The notes beneath the pieces are model-generated. The model worked only from the letters and a program-made list of their open reading frames with translations, was not told the DNA's origin and did not search any database. 64,000 bases of DNA, from the NCBI RefSeq assembly GCF_902832845.1, contig NZ_CADFDB010000001.1:744001-808000 (forward strand). Direction: 5' to 3'. Positions 44,031-52,965 of this stretch are shown here, one piece after another (position 1 is the stretch's first letter; the number at the start of each line of letters is the position of its first letter). The position numbers and the translations under genes were made by a program. The DNA comes from Burkholderia metallica. Its GTDB lineage: Bacteria > Pseudomonadota > Gammaproteobacteria > Burkholderiales > Burkholderiaceae.

Positions 44031-45224
44031 GTGCATCGCGACAACGATTCGAACGCACTGGCCGCCACGCTGATCGCCCGCGCCGAGGCGCTCGCGCCGA
44101 CGCTGGCCGCCCGCGCCGCGCAGGCGGAAGCACAGGGCCGCATCCCGGCCGAGACGATCGCCGACATGCAGGCCGCCGGCTTCTTCAAGGTGCTGCAGCC
44201 GAAGCGCTACGGCGGCTACGAGCTCGATCCGCAAGCGTTCTTCGACATCCAGATGGCGCTGGCGCGCGGCTGCATGTCGACCGCGTGGGTGTACGGCGTC
44301 GTCGGCGTGCACAACTGGCAGCTCGCGCTGTTCGATGCGCGCGCGCAGCAGGACGTATGGGGCAACGACCCGGCCACGCTGATCGCGTCGACCTACATGC
44401 CGGTCGGCCGCGTGACGCCGGTCGACGGCGGCTTCCGCCTGTCGGGCCACTGGAAGTTCTCGAGCGGCAGCGAACTGTGCGAATGGGTGTTCCTCGGCGC
44501 GCTGGTGCCGCCGGCCGAAGCCGGCCAGCCGCCCGAATACCGCACCTTCCTGCTGCCGAAATCCGACTACCGGATTCAACAGGACTGGGACGTGCTCGGC
44601 CTGCGCGCGACGGGCAGCCACGACATCGTCGTCGACGACGTGTTCGTGCCCGCATACCGCACGCACAAGGCGATCGACGGGATGATGGGCACGAGCCCGG
44701 GCCTCGCCGTCAACGATGCGCCGCTGTTCAAGCTGCCGTTCGCGCAGATCTTCGTGCGCGCGGTGTGCACGTCGTGCATCGGCGCGCTGCAGGGCGCGCT
44801 CGACGATTTCACCGGCTATGCGGCCACCCGCGTGTCGGCCAACAGCGGCGCGAAGACGACCGACGATCCGGGGGCGCAGAACGCGTGCGCGAACGCGGCC
44901 GTCGCGATCGACGAGATGAAGGTGCTGCTCAAGCGCAATTTCGCGGAACTGATGGCGTCGGTCACCGGCGGTCCGGCCGTGTCGATCGAGCGCCGCGTGC
45001 ATTTCCGCTACCAGTCCGCGCAGGTCGCCGAGCGCTGCGCGCAGGCCGCGAACGCACTGCTGCGCTACGCGGGCGGTAACGGCATCTATCACCGCAATCC
45101 GCTGGTGCGCCGTTTCCTCGACCTGCATGCGGCCCGCGCGCACTACGCGAACAACGTGGATCGTTTCGGCCAGAACCTCGGCGCCGTGATGCTCGGCCGC
45201 GAGAACACCGACTTCTTCATCTGA
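44031..45224 (+). CDS. hsaA: HsaA-like flavin-dependent monooxygenase, oxygenase component
   Basis: A 397-residue protein with the acyl-CoA dehydrogenase fold but of the two-component monooxygenase type (HsaA/HpaH group). The N-terminal GFFKVLQPKRYGGYELDP and the segment VVGVHNWQLALFDARAQ closely recall HsaA, which hydroxylates 3-HSA in ring-A cleavage of steroids using reduced flavin from HsaB. GTG 44031 has AGGAG six bases upstream. It is followed by a KstD-like gene and a flavin reductase gene, its probable partner. Confidence 0.85.
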   Translation: MHRDNDSNALAATLIARAEALAPTLAARAAQAEAQGRIPAETIADMQAAGFFKVLQPKRYGGYELDPQAFFDIQMALARGCMSTAWVYGVVGVHNWQLALFDARAQQDVWGNDPATLIASTYMPVGRVTPVDGGFRLSGHWKFSSGSELCEWVFLGALVPPAEAGQPPEYRTFLLPKSDYRIQQDWDVLGLRATGSHDIVVDDVFVPAYRTHKAIDGMMGTSPGLAVNDAPLFKLPFAQIFVRAVCTSCIGALQGALDDFTGYAATRVSANSGAKTTDDPGAQNACANAAVAIDEMKVLLKRNFAELMASVTGGPAVSIERRVHFRYQSAQVAERCAQAANALLRYAGGNGIYHRNPLVRRFLDLHAARAHYANNVDRFGQNLGAVMLGRENTDFFI

Positions 45225-45234
45225 CGAGGCCGCA

Positions 45235-46995
45235 ATGAACGACCCGCAAGCACAGCAATACGTGTTCGACGTGGTGGTCGTCGGCTCGGGCGCGGGCGCG
45301 CTGCTCGCCGCGTGCCGCGCGGCCGACCACGGCCTGGCCGTCGTCGTGATCGAGAAGACGGCGCTGTACGGCGGCACGTCGGCCGTCTCGGGCGGCGGCA
45401 TCTGGGTGCCGTGCAATCACCATATCGCCGAGCTGGGCGCGACCGATTCGCGCGAGGCCGCGCGCGGCTATATCGAAGCCTGCGTGGCCGGCGAATCGAC
45501 GCCCGAGAAAATCGACACGTATCTCGACCGCGCGCCGGAAATGCTGCGCTACCTGGAATCGAACACGCCCGTGCGTTATCAGGCGCTGCCGAAGTACGCG
45601 GACTATTTCCAGAAGGTGCCGGGCGCGATGCCGGGCTATCGCGCGCTCGATCCGCTGCCGTTCGACGGCGCGCTGCTCGGCGACGAGTTCGACCGGCTGC
45701 GGCCGCCGTCGCCCGGCACGCTGATCGGCGGGCGTGTCGCGGTGACGTCGAAGGAGGCGCATACGCTGTTTTCGCGCGGGCCCGGCTTCATGAAGCTCGC
45801 GCTCGCACAGTTCGGCCGCTACTGGCTCGATATCGGGATGCGCCGCCGCACGCGGCGCGACCGGCGCCTGACGCTCGGCAACGCGCTGATCGGCGGGCTG
45901 CGCCGCGCGCTGCTCGACCGCAACGTGCCCGTGTGGCTCGACACGCCGATGCGCGACCTGCTCGACGACGACGGCCGTGTGACGGGCGTGCGTGCGCAGC
46001 GCTTCGGGCAACGCGTGACGATCGTCGCGCGGCGCGGCGTGATCCTCGGCGCGGGCGGTTTCGAGCGCAACCAGCCGATGCGCGAGCGCCATCTGCCGCA
46101 GCCGACGCAGTCGCAATGGAGCGCGACACCGCCTGCCAACACCGGCGACGCGATCGCCGAAGGCCACCGGCTCGGCGGCGCGCTCGCGCTGATGGAGCAC
46201 GTGTGGGGCGCGCCGACGGTCGGCGTCGCCGGCGAGGAGAAGCAGCGCGCGCTGTTCGTCGAACGCAACCTGCCCGGCTGCGTGATCGTGAACCGCCTCG
46301 GCAAGCGCTTCGTCAACGAAGCCGCGCCGTATTCCGAATTCGTGCCGGCGATGTATCGCGACCATGCGCGTACCGGCGCGAACGTGCCGGCGTGGATGGT
46401 GTTCGACGCGCGGTTTCGCCGCAAGTATCCGTGCGGGCCGATCATGCCGGCGTCGATGATGCCCGATGCGCGGATTCCGGCCGAATTCCGCGACGTGCTC
46501 GTGAAGGCCGACACGGTCGACGCGCTGGCCGCGCGCATCGGCGTCGATGCGGCCGGCCTGCACGATACGCTGCGCGACATGGCGCGCTATGCGGCAACCG
46601 GCGTCGACGAAGCGTTCGGCAAGGGCGACAACCTGTTCGACACGTACTACGGCGATCCGCGCAACGAGCCGAACCCGTGCCTGGGGCCGGTCGACCAGGC
46701 GCCGTTCTACGCGGTGCGGATCGACGCGGGCGACATCGGCACGAAGGGCGGGCTCGTCACCGACGCGCACGCCCGCGTGCTGCGCGCCGACGGCGAGCCG
46801 GTCGACGGGCTCTACGCGATCGGCAACACCAGTGCCTCGATGATGGGCGCGAGCTACCCCGGCGCGGGCTCGACGCTCGGTCCGGCGATGACCTTCGGGT
46901 ATCTCGCCGCCGACCACCTGGCTGCCCGCGCAGCCGACGCCGAAGGCCGCCTCGCCCGGCGATCCACGACTGAACCCGACGGAGTCCGATCATGA
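45235..46995 (+). CDS. KstD-like FAD-dependent 3-ketosteroid dehydrogenase
   Basis: A 586-residue flavoprotein of the fumarate-reductase/KstD family. The FAD-binding start is VVVVGSGAGALLAACRAA; the C-terminal SMMGASYPGAGSTLGPAMTF matches the KstD active-site region, with Tyr541 in the position of the catalytic Tyr. KstD introduces the C1-C2 double bond in 3-ketosteroids; related members are 4-ene dehydrogenases, so the exact bond is unsure. It is 10 bp after the hsaA-like gene and overlaps the reductase gene by 4 bp. Confidence 0.83.
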   Translation: MNDPQAQQYVFDVVVVGSGAGALLAACRAADHGLAVVVIEKTALYGGTSAVSGGGIWVPCNHHIAELGATDSREAARGYIEACVAGESTPEKIDTYLDRAPEMLRYLESNTPVRYQALPKYADYFQKVPGAMPGYRALDPLPFDGALLGDEFDRLRPPSPGTLIGGRVAVTSKEAHTLFSRGPGFMKLALAQFGRYWLDIGMRRRTRRDRRLTLGNALIGGLRRALLDRNVPVWLDTPMRDLLDDDGRVTGVRAQRFGQRVTIVARRGVILGAGGFERNQPMRERHLPQPTQSQWSATPPANTGDAIAEGHRLGGALALMEHVWGAPTVGVAGEEKQRALFVERNLPGCVIVNRLGKRFVNEAAPYSEFVPAMYRDHARTGANVPAWMVFDARFRRKYPCGPIMPASMMPDARIPAEFRDVLVKADTVDALAARIGVDAAGLHDTLRDMARYAATGVDEAFGKGDNLFDTYYGDPRNEPNPCLGPVDQAPFYAVRIDAGDIGTKGGLVTDAHARVLRADGEPVDGLYAIGNTSASMMGASYPGAGSTLGPAMTFGYLAADHLAARAADAEGRLARRSTTEPDGVRS

Positions 46996-47510
46996 GCGAT
47001 CTCACCACCCATCCGCTGCGCACCGACATGCTGCTCGCGATGCGCCGTCTCGCGCGCTCCGTCACGGTCATCAGCAGCGCGCACGACGGCCGGCGCTACT
47101 CGATGTCCGCGACGGCGGTCGATTCGCTGTCGACCGATCCGCCTTCGCTGCTGATCTGCATCAACCGCAGCGCATCGCTGTATCCGCCGCTCGACGCGGG
47201 CGCGGGGTTCTGCGTGAACGTGCTGTCGGCGGCGCACGAAGGCATCGCGATCGACTGCAGCGGCCGCCTGAAGGGCGAAGCGCGCTTCACGACCGGCGAC
47301 TGGCAGGCGTCGGCGCACGGCGTGCCGTATCTGCGCGACGCGCAGGCGAGCCTCGTGTGCGAGCAGGACGGCCGCTTCGAATACGGCACGCATACGGTGT
47401 TCATCGGGCGCATTCGCGAGGTGCTGATGAGCGGCGACGTCGATCCGCTCGTCTATCTCGACGGCGCGTACACGACGCCGGGCGCGCCGGTGAGCCGCGC
47501 GGCCGCGTGA
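46992..47510 (+). CDS. hsaB: HsaB-like flavin reductase
   Basis: A 172-residue flavin reductase (FMN-binding split-barrel). Family marks are LARSVTVISSAHDGRRYSM, SATAVDSLSTDPPSLLICIN, FCVNVLSA and the Gly-His-like HTVFIGRIREV. It should supply reduced flavin to the HsaA-like oxygenase. Its ATG overlaps the KstD-like stop (ATGA at 46992), and the operon order oxygenase / dehydrogenase / reductase supports the pairing. Confidence 0.85.
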   Translation: MSDLTTHPLRTDMLLAMRRLARSVTVISSAHDGRRYSMSATAVDSLSTDPPSLLICINRSASLYPPLDAGAGFCVNVLSAAHEGIAIDCSGRLKGEARFTTGDWQASAHGVPYLRDAQASLVCEQDGRFEYGTHTVFIGRIREVLMSGDVDPLVYLDGAYTTPGAPVSRAAA

Positions 47511-47545
47511 CGCGCGTGTTTCATCGCACCGGAAAGAGACGACAC

Positions 47546-47725
47546 ATGACACGCAGACTGAACCGCGACCACACGAACGATGCGCACACCACGATCCTGC
47601 AAGCACTCGCGAGGACGATCGGCGGCGCGAGCGCGCACGTGCTGAATGCGTTTGCGTGCGTCGCGCCGGCGCTGGCGTCGACGCAAGCGTATCGCGCTGC
47701 CGGCGACACGGCCGGCGCGGCATGA
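47546..47725 (+). CDS. Small 59-residue hypothetical protein
   Basis: A short frame starting MTRRLNRDHTNDAHTT with GGAAAGAGAC upstream. It has an Ala-rich C-terminal half (ACVAPALASTQAYRAA) that may form a helix, and one Cys. No family was recognised. It sits between the flavin reductase and the ferredoxin reductase in the same direction, so if translated it belongs to the operon. Its codon use is acceptable for this genome, but it may be non-coding spacer. Confidence 0.4.
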   Translation: MTRRLNRDHTNDAHTTILQALARTIGGASAHVLNAFACVAPALASTQAYRAAGDTAGAA

Positions 47726-47735
47726 GGAGCGGGCG

Positions 47736-48770
47736 ATGAGCGATTCCCGTTTTCACCGGCTGACCGTGGCCGACGTGATCGCAGAAAGCGACGACGCGTG
47801 CTCGTTCGTGTTCGACGTGCCGGCTGCGTTGCGCGACGCGTTCGCGTACCGGCCCGGGCAGTTCCTGACGCTGAACGTGCCGTGCGCGGATGCGAGCGTC
47901 GCGCGCTGCTATTCGCTGTCGAGCGCGCCCGGTATCGACGCCGCGCCGAAGATCACCGTCAAGCGCGTACGCGACGGCCGCGCGTCGAACTGGCTGTGCG
48001 ACCGCGTGAAGGCGGGCGACACGCTCGACGTGCTGCCGCCGGCCGGTGTGTTCACGCCGCGCACGCTGGACGGCGACCTGCTGCTGTTCGCGGGCGGCAG
48101 CGGCATCACGCCGGTGCTGTCGATCCTGAAATCGGCGCTCGTGCACGGTCGCGGGATGCTGACGCTGATCTACGCGAACCGCGACGAGCGTTCGGTGATT
48201 TTCCGCGACGAACTGCAGCAGCTCGCGCACCGTCATCCGGGCCGGCTGCGCGCGATTCACTGGCTCGACAGCGTGCAGGGCATCCCGCAGCAACGCCATC
48301 TCGAGGAACTCGCGCGGCCGTTCAGCAGGCAGGAGACGTTCATCTGCGGGCCCGCGCTGTTCATGGAGAACGCGCTCGCCGCGATGCTCGGCCTCGGGCT
48401 GCCGCGTGCGCGGGTGCACGTCGAGCGGTTTGCGTCGTTGCCCGATGCGCCGGCGCAGGCCGATCCGTCCGCGACGGCAGCCGAGGCCGGCGACGGCGCG
48501 GCGATCGAGACGGTCCTCGACGGCGACGCGTTCGCGTTCGACAGCGCACCCGGCGAAACGCTGCTCGACGCGATGCTGCGCGCGGGCGTGCCGGCGCCGA
48601 ATTCCTGCCGGATGGGGCAGTGCGGCGCATGCATGTGCCGGATCGAGCGTGGTGAAGTCGCGCTCGACAGCAACCACGTGCTCGACGACGACGAGATCGC
48701 GGCCGGCTGGACGCTCGCCTGTTGCGCGCGGCCCGCGAGCGACGCGCTGCGCGTGGTGTTTCCCGACTGA
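47736..48770 (+). CDS. KshB-type ferredoxin-NAD(P)H reductase
   Basis: A 344-residue electron-transfer protein. An FAD domain (RCYSLSSAPG) and an NAD domain (LLLFAGGSGITPVLSIL) precede a C-terminal plant-type [2Fe-2S] domain whose ligands are Cys in SCRMGQCGACMCRI and CC near the end. This is the layout of the reductases for Rieske oxygenases, such as KshB of 3-ketosteroid 9-alpha-hydroxylase. The matching oxygenase (KshA) is not in the window. ATG 47736 follows GAGGAGCGGGCG. Confidence 0.82.
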   Translation: MSDSRFHRLTVADVIAESDDACSFVFDVPAALRDAFAYRPGQFLTLNVPCADASVARCYSLSSAPGIDAAPKITVKRVRDGRASNWLCDRVKAGDTLDVLPPAGVFTPRTLDGDLLLFAGGSGITPVLSILKSALVHGRGMLTLIYANRDERSVIFRDELQQLAHRHPGRLRAIHWLDSVQGIPQQRHLEELARPFSRQETFICGPALFMENALAAMLGLGLPRARVHVERFASLPDAPAQADPSATAAEAGDGAAIETVLDGDAFAFDSAPGETLLDAMLRAGVPAPNSCRMGQCGACMCRIERGEVALDSNHVLDDDEIAAGWTLACCARPASDALRVVFPD

Positions 48771-48809
48771 GCCGCGGCGCGCCGGCGGCGCGCACGGCCA
48801 CCCTGATCT

Positions 48810-50396
48810 ATGACGATGGACAACGAAATCCTGACCACGCCCGCGCTGATCGCACGGGCAGCCGCGCGCCACGGCGCGCATCCGGCGATCGAGTCGGAAC
48901 ACGGCCGGCTGACCTACGCGGAACTCGATGCGGCGCGCGTCGACGCGGCCCGCGCGCTGCTCGCGAGCGGCATCGACGCGGGCGACCGCATCGCGGTGTG
49001 GGCGCCGAACCTGCCGCAGTGGATCGTCGCGGCGCTGGCGATCCACACCGTCGGCGCGATCCTCGTGCCGGTCAATACGCGAATGAAGGGGATGGAGGTG
49101 GGCGGCATCCTGCACGACGGCGGCGTGCGGCTGCTGTTCTGCTGCGGCACCTTCCTCGGCGAATCCTATCCGGCGATGCTCGCGCCGCACCGGCCCGCGA
49201 CGCTCGAACGCGTGGTCGTGTTCGACGGCGAGCCGCCCGCCGGCGCGTGCGACGAGACCTGGAACGCGTTCCTCGCGCGCGGCGCCGCGGTGCCGCTGGC
49301 GGCGGTGCGGGTACGCGAGGCGCAGGTCACGCCCGACACCGTGATGGACCTGATGTTCACGTCCGGCACGACGGGCCGCCCGAAAGGCGTGATGACCGCG
49401 CACGGCCAGAACCTGCGCGCCGCGCAGGCGTGGGCGGCGATCGCCGGCGTGCGCGCCGACGACCGCTACCTGATCGTCAATCCGTTCTTCCACACGTTCG
49501 GCTACAAGGCCGGCTGGCTCGCGGCGCTGTCGAGCGGCGCGACCGTGCTGCCGCATCTCGTGTTCCAGCCGGCCGACGTGCTGCGGCGCGTGGCCGACGA
49601 TCGCGTGTCGGTGCTGCCCGGGCCGCCGACGCTGTACTACGCGCTGCTCGACGCACCCGATCGCGCGCGGCACGACCTGTCGTCGTTGCGGATCGCGGTG
49701 ACGGGGGCGGCTGCGATCGCGCCGAGCCTGATCGAGCGGATGCGCGCGGAGCTCGGCTTCGAGACGGTGCTGACCGGCTACGGGCTGACCGAGTCGTGCG
49801 GTTTCGCGACGCTGTGCCGGCAGGGCGACGATGCCGAGACGGTCGCCTGTACGTCCGGCCGGCCGATGCCGGACGTCGAGCTGCGCATCGCGGGGCCGGG
49901 CGGCGCGCCGCTCGGGCCGGACGAGACCGGCGAGATCTGGGTGCGCGGCTACAACGTGATGCGCGGCTACTTCAACCAGCCGGACGCGACGCGCGAGACC
50001 GTCGATGCCGACGGCTGGCTGCATACGGGGGATCTCGGCTGCGTCGATGCGAACGGTAACCTGAAGATCACCGACCGCATCAAGGACATGTTCATCGTCG
50101 GCGGCTTCAACTGTTATCCGGCCGAGATCGAACGGCTGCTCGCCGCGCATCCGTCGATCGCGCAGGTGGCGCTGGTCGGCGTGCCCGATCCGCGGCTGGG
50201 CGAAGTCGGGCACGCGTATGTCGTGCTGCGGCCGGGCGCGCATGCCGACGCGGACGAACTGAACGACTGGGCGCGCCGCAACATGGCGAACTACAAGGTG
50301 CCGCGCTATTTCACGTTCGTCGAGCAGCTGCCGACGAGCGCCGCCGGCAAGGTGCTGAAGTACCGCCTGCGGGCGCAGACCGAGGCGGCGGCCTGA
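48810..50396 (+). CDS. fadD3: FadD3-like acyl-CoA synthetase
   Basis: A 528-residue AMP-forming acyl-CoA ligase. The ATP/AMP motif LMFTSGTTGRPKGVM is near residue 180, with VNPFFHTFGYKAGWLAALS and GPPTLYYALLDAP after it and the hinge ITDRIKDMFIVGGFN and C-terminal Lys in AAGKVLKYRL. These segments closely resemble FadD3, which activates the steroid C/D-ring intermediate HIP. Two in-frame ATGs (48810, 48816) are possible. It follows the ferredoxin reductase and precedes an SDR gene. Confidence 0.83.
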   Translation: MTMDNEILTTPALIARAAARHGAHPAIESEHGRLTYAELDAARVDAARALLASGIDAGDRIAVWAPNLPQWIVAALAIHTVGAILVPVNTRMKGMEVGGILHDGGVRLLFCCGTFLGESYPAMLAPHRPATLERVVVFDGEPPAGACDETWNAFLARGAAVPLAAVRVREAQVTPDTVMDLMFTSGTTGRPKGVMTAHGQNLRAAQAWAAIAGVRADDRYLIVNPFFHTFGYKAGWLAALSSGATVLPHLVFQPADVLRRVADDRVSVLPGPPTLYYALLDAPDRARHDLSSLRIAVTGAAAIAPSLIERMRAELGFETVLTGYGLTESCGFATLCRQGDDAETVACTSGRPMPDVELRIAGPGGAPLGPDETGEIWVRGYNVMRGYFNQPDATRETVDADGWLHTGDLGCVDANGNLKITDRIKDMFIVGGFNCYPAEIERLLAAHPSIAQVALVGVPDPRLGEVGHAYVVLRPGAHADADELNDWARRNMANYKVPRYFTFVEQLPTSAAGKVLKYRLRAQTEAAA

Positions 50397-50428
50397 GCGC
50401 CGCCGCGACACACGAACGGGGTGAACGC

Positions 50429-51202
50429 ATGAACGACAACGGGTTTCCGCAGGGGGCGGTACTGGTGTTCGGCGGCAGCGGCGGGATCGGGCAGGATGTC
50501 GCGCGCGAGTTCGCGCGGGCCGGCGTGCCGGTCGCGGTGGGATACCGCAGCAAGGCCGACGTGGCCGAGCGCGTCGCACGCGACATACGCGACGAAGGTG
50601 TCGCGGCCTCCACGCACCGCGTGGACGTGACCGATCCCGCGCAGGTCGACGCCGCGCTCGCGGCTGCGATCGGCGCGCATGGCCGCGTGCATACGATTGT
50701 GTGGGCGGCCGGGCCGTTCGTGAACCAGCGCCATATCGGTGACATGACGCACGACGACTGGCGCCGTGCGATCGACGTCGAGACGGTCGGTTTTTTCAAC
50801 GCGGCGAAGGCCGCGTTGCCGCATTTCCGCGCGTCGGGCGGCGGATCGTTCGTCACGCTCGGCTCGGCCGGGCACCTGCGCTGGCCGGATCGCGACGGGC
50901 TGTCGGTCGCGCCGAAGGCGGCCAACGAGGCGCTGGTCAAGGGGCTCGCGCGCGAGGAAGGCCGGCACGAGATCCGCGCGAATTCGATCCTGGTCGGCGT
51001 GATCGAGGCCGGGATGTTTCCGGTGCTGCTCGAACAAGGGCAGTTCGACCAGGCGTGGATCGACGAGACGCAGAAGATGCTCGCGCTCAAGCGCTGGGGG
51101 AAGGCGCCCGATATCGGGCGGGCGGCGGTGTTTCTCGCGTCGGATCGGGCGAATTACATCACCGGGCAGCAGTTGAATGTGTCGGGCGGGTATGGGTTGT
51201 AG
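50429..51202 (+). CDS. SDR-family protein lacking the catalytic tyrosine
   Basis: A 257-residue protein with an intact SDR fold: GGSGGIG at the nucleotide site, AAG in the Asn-Ala-Gly position, catalytic Ser146 in TLGSAGH and Lys163. The residue that should be Tyr is Ser159 (DGLSVAPKAA), exactly 13 residues after Ser146 and 4 before Lys163. It may have a changed mechanism or be a non-catalytic or isomerase-type member. It ends the first part of the cluster, with a hairpin terminator 11 bp downstream. Confidence 0.82.
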   Translation: MNDNGFPQGAVLVFGGSGGIGQDVAREFARAGVPVAVGYRSKADVAERVARDIRDEGVAASTHRVDVTDPAQVDAALAAAIGAHGRVHTIVWAAGPFVNQRHIGDMTHDDWRRAIDVETVGFFNAAKAALPHFRASGGGSFVTLGSAGHLRWPDRDGLSVAPKAANEALVKGLAREEGRHEIRANSILVGVIEAGMFPVLLEQGQFDQAWIDETQKMLALKRWGKAPDIGRAAVFLASDRANYITGQQLNVSGGYGL

Positions 51203-51212
51203 CGAGTGCGAA

Positions 51213-51238
51213 GACGCCTGCTCGGACGAGCAGGCGTC
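51213..51238. terminator. Strong hairpin between cluster and accessory segment
   Basis: A perfect 11-bp stem GACGCCTGCTC / GAGCAGGCGTC around a GGAC loop, 11 bp after the SDR stop and 19 bp before the convergent lipoprotein gene. No U-tract, but probably a two-way terminator. Confidence 0.6.
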
Positions 51239-51256
51239 GGCGTCGCTTGAGCCGCG

Positions 51257-52165
51257 TCAATTGTCTTGAACGTTAACATCGCCGGTTTGGGCGATCTTCG
51301 TCAGAACGCGCTTCTGATACGCATACCACGATGTCAGACATTCCTTGTCGCGACAATTTTTCTCACGAAAATTCCATTGTTTGCGTGTCCGCTCAACAAA
51401 GGCAGCCTTGTCGATGACGGCGTCTTTCGCTTGTTGGTAAGTCGCGGCCAGATCTCGATCTGAAGCCGCAAGATCGGGATCGTGACAGATCAAAAATTCC
51501 GGAATGGACTTGGCTTTAGCACAGTCGAAGCTGGTTTGTTGCAGGGGGGAGGCTGCAGCGTCGCTTGCGGGTTGATTTGCCACTGGCTGCGCAACAGGTA
51601 AATTCGATGGTGGCGAGAGCGTCGTAGTCGCTGATTGTTGAGACTGGGGCAACGTTGCCGTGCGTTGACCATAGGGCGTCAGCTGCCCTGACATCGCGTC
51701 TTCGATCATTGCGCCGATCAGCGAATTGGGTACAACCCGTATGGTTTCAGTTTTTACAACCGAATCGCCGGCCATGGTTTGCGACTTGGCGAAATTGCAC
51801 GGGGCTGAACACGTAATGCGATTCGAAATATTCGGATTGTCTTCATCGACCAGGAGCAGAATATAGCTTCCATCCCTCAGGCCCACATAGCGCATCATGA
51901 CAAGCGCCTTCGTGGCCTTTCCTGCTCTCACGTCGTCTTCACTAAGTGCAGGCTCGTAACCATACGTGCCATCTTGGCTCATTGCGTAGTTGTGTGAAGG
52001 GGGCGGAGGCGCAGGGGCCACCACTGGGGGCGGTTGCTGCGGCGTGGAAGTGTCGCTGGATGAATTGGGACTTGTCGTTGACGACTGAGCACTGTTGTCG
52101 GATTGTTTCGAATTGCAAGCAGCAACAGTGGCTGCAACCAACAAAAGAATTGCGATGTGTTTCAC
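51257..52165 (-). CDS. Lipoprotein with C-terminal LprI/DUF1311-like domain
   Basis: A 302-residue lipoprotein (lipobox VAAC, Cys17) with a low-complexity Ser/Thr/Pro-rich region. The C-terminal 95 residues match the DUF1311/LprI lysozyme-inhibitor type: SFDCAKAKSIPEFLICHDPDLAASDRDLAATYQ, then RKQWNFREKNC and ECLTSWYAYQKRVL, with four conserved Cys. The middle (70-200) is unrecognised. The GTG start at 52165 has GGGGA just upstream. Base composition is lower in GC than the flanking operons, with more A/T third positions, a sign of acquisition. Confidence 0.78.
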   Translation of the reverse strand: MKHIAILLLVAATVAACNSKQSDNSAQSSTTSPNSSSDTSTPQQPPPVVAPAPPPPSHNYAMSQDGTYGYEPALSEDDVRAGKATKALVMMRYVGLRDGSYILLLVDEDNPNISNRITCSAPCNFAKSQTMAGDSVVKTETIRVVPNSLIGAMIEDAMSGQLTPYGQRTATLPQSQQSATTTLSPPSNLPVAQPVANQPASDAAASPLQQTSFDCAKAKSIPEFLICHDPDLAASDRDLAATYQQAKDAVIDKAAFVERTRKQWNFREKNCRDKECLTSWYAYQKRVLTKIAQTGDVNVQDN

Positions 52166-52965
52166 ATTTTCCCCGCTAGTCGATTTGTCTTATAAATTGC
52201 CGATGGTTGCCGCGGATGTTCGAGGTGAGGTGCGTCGCCTGCAATTTTCCGTTTGCCGGATTGATTTATAAATCGGATCGGTCTTGGTTGATGGATTGTA
52301 TCAAGGGGCTCCGTTCGGATGGTGATCTAGAAAGCCAATAAATCTTAAGTATTAGATACCCGCCGGCATCCGTATTCACCCTGCATCGCCACGCGCGATC
52401 GCGCATCGGCCTCGCGCTCGACGGGCGCGAGGTCACATTCTTGCAACGCATTCTTCGATGCGTTGCGTCACACACCCTTGACGGCAACGGCGACTCCCGA
52501 CCGCTGAAGGCCGTTCAGCCTCGTTCCGCGCGCATTGCGGCCTCGATGGACGGCGCGGCAGGTCGCGTGTGCCGGCATCGCTCGCCGAATCACGATGCGT
52601 TCCTGAAACATTTCCTCCGATGACAAGCCGCGTGACCGCCCGTGTTCGGCGCTCACGCTTGTCGCGCTTCGGTTTGCGTCGCATGGCATGCGCTTTGCGG
52701 TTGACCCGGTGCCGCCGGTGCGAACGAAATGGGCAACCACGATGAACGCATCGCCGGCATGCAACGACATCGAAACAAACGGGGAATCGGATCGGGCCGC
52801 GGGCGCCGCGCATGTCGTATCGGTCATGCGCGCGGGGCAACGCGTTCCCGATCCGTAGAACGGCAAGCGTGCTTGCAAGGTGTCGTGTCGGGGTTCGCAA
52901 CGCGCAGGCGGCGCAGGCCGCATGCGTTGGCGACGCGCGCCCGGCACATGTCGGGGGAGGCGCCC
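52166..52965. other. Non-coding, AT-richer region
   Basis: About 800 bp between divergent genes. The segment 52200-52400 is markedly AT-rich and probably holds promoters. At 52443-52466 GCAACGCAT and ATGCGTTGC form a perfect 9-bp hairpin with a TCTTCG loop. No gene with convincing codon use was found. Confidence 0.4.

Noticed and set aside
46854-50579. A 1241-codon open frame on the minus strand opposite the KstD-FadD3 genes
   Set aside because: High-GC shadow: Arg/His/Val-rich translation with no domain, exactly antisense to several well-recognised genes.
52443-52466. Hairpin GCAACGCAT/ATGCGTTGC as a terminator
   Set aside because: No gene ends nearby and no U-tract follows, so its role is unclear; noted only inside the gap entry.
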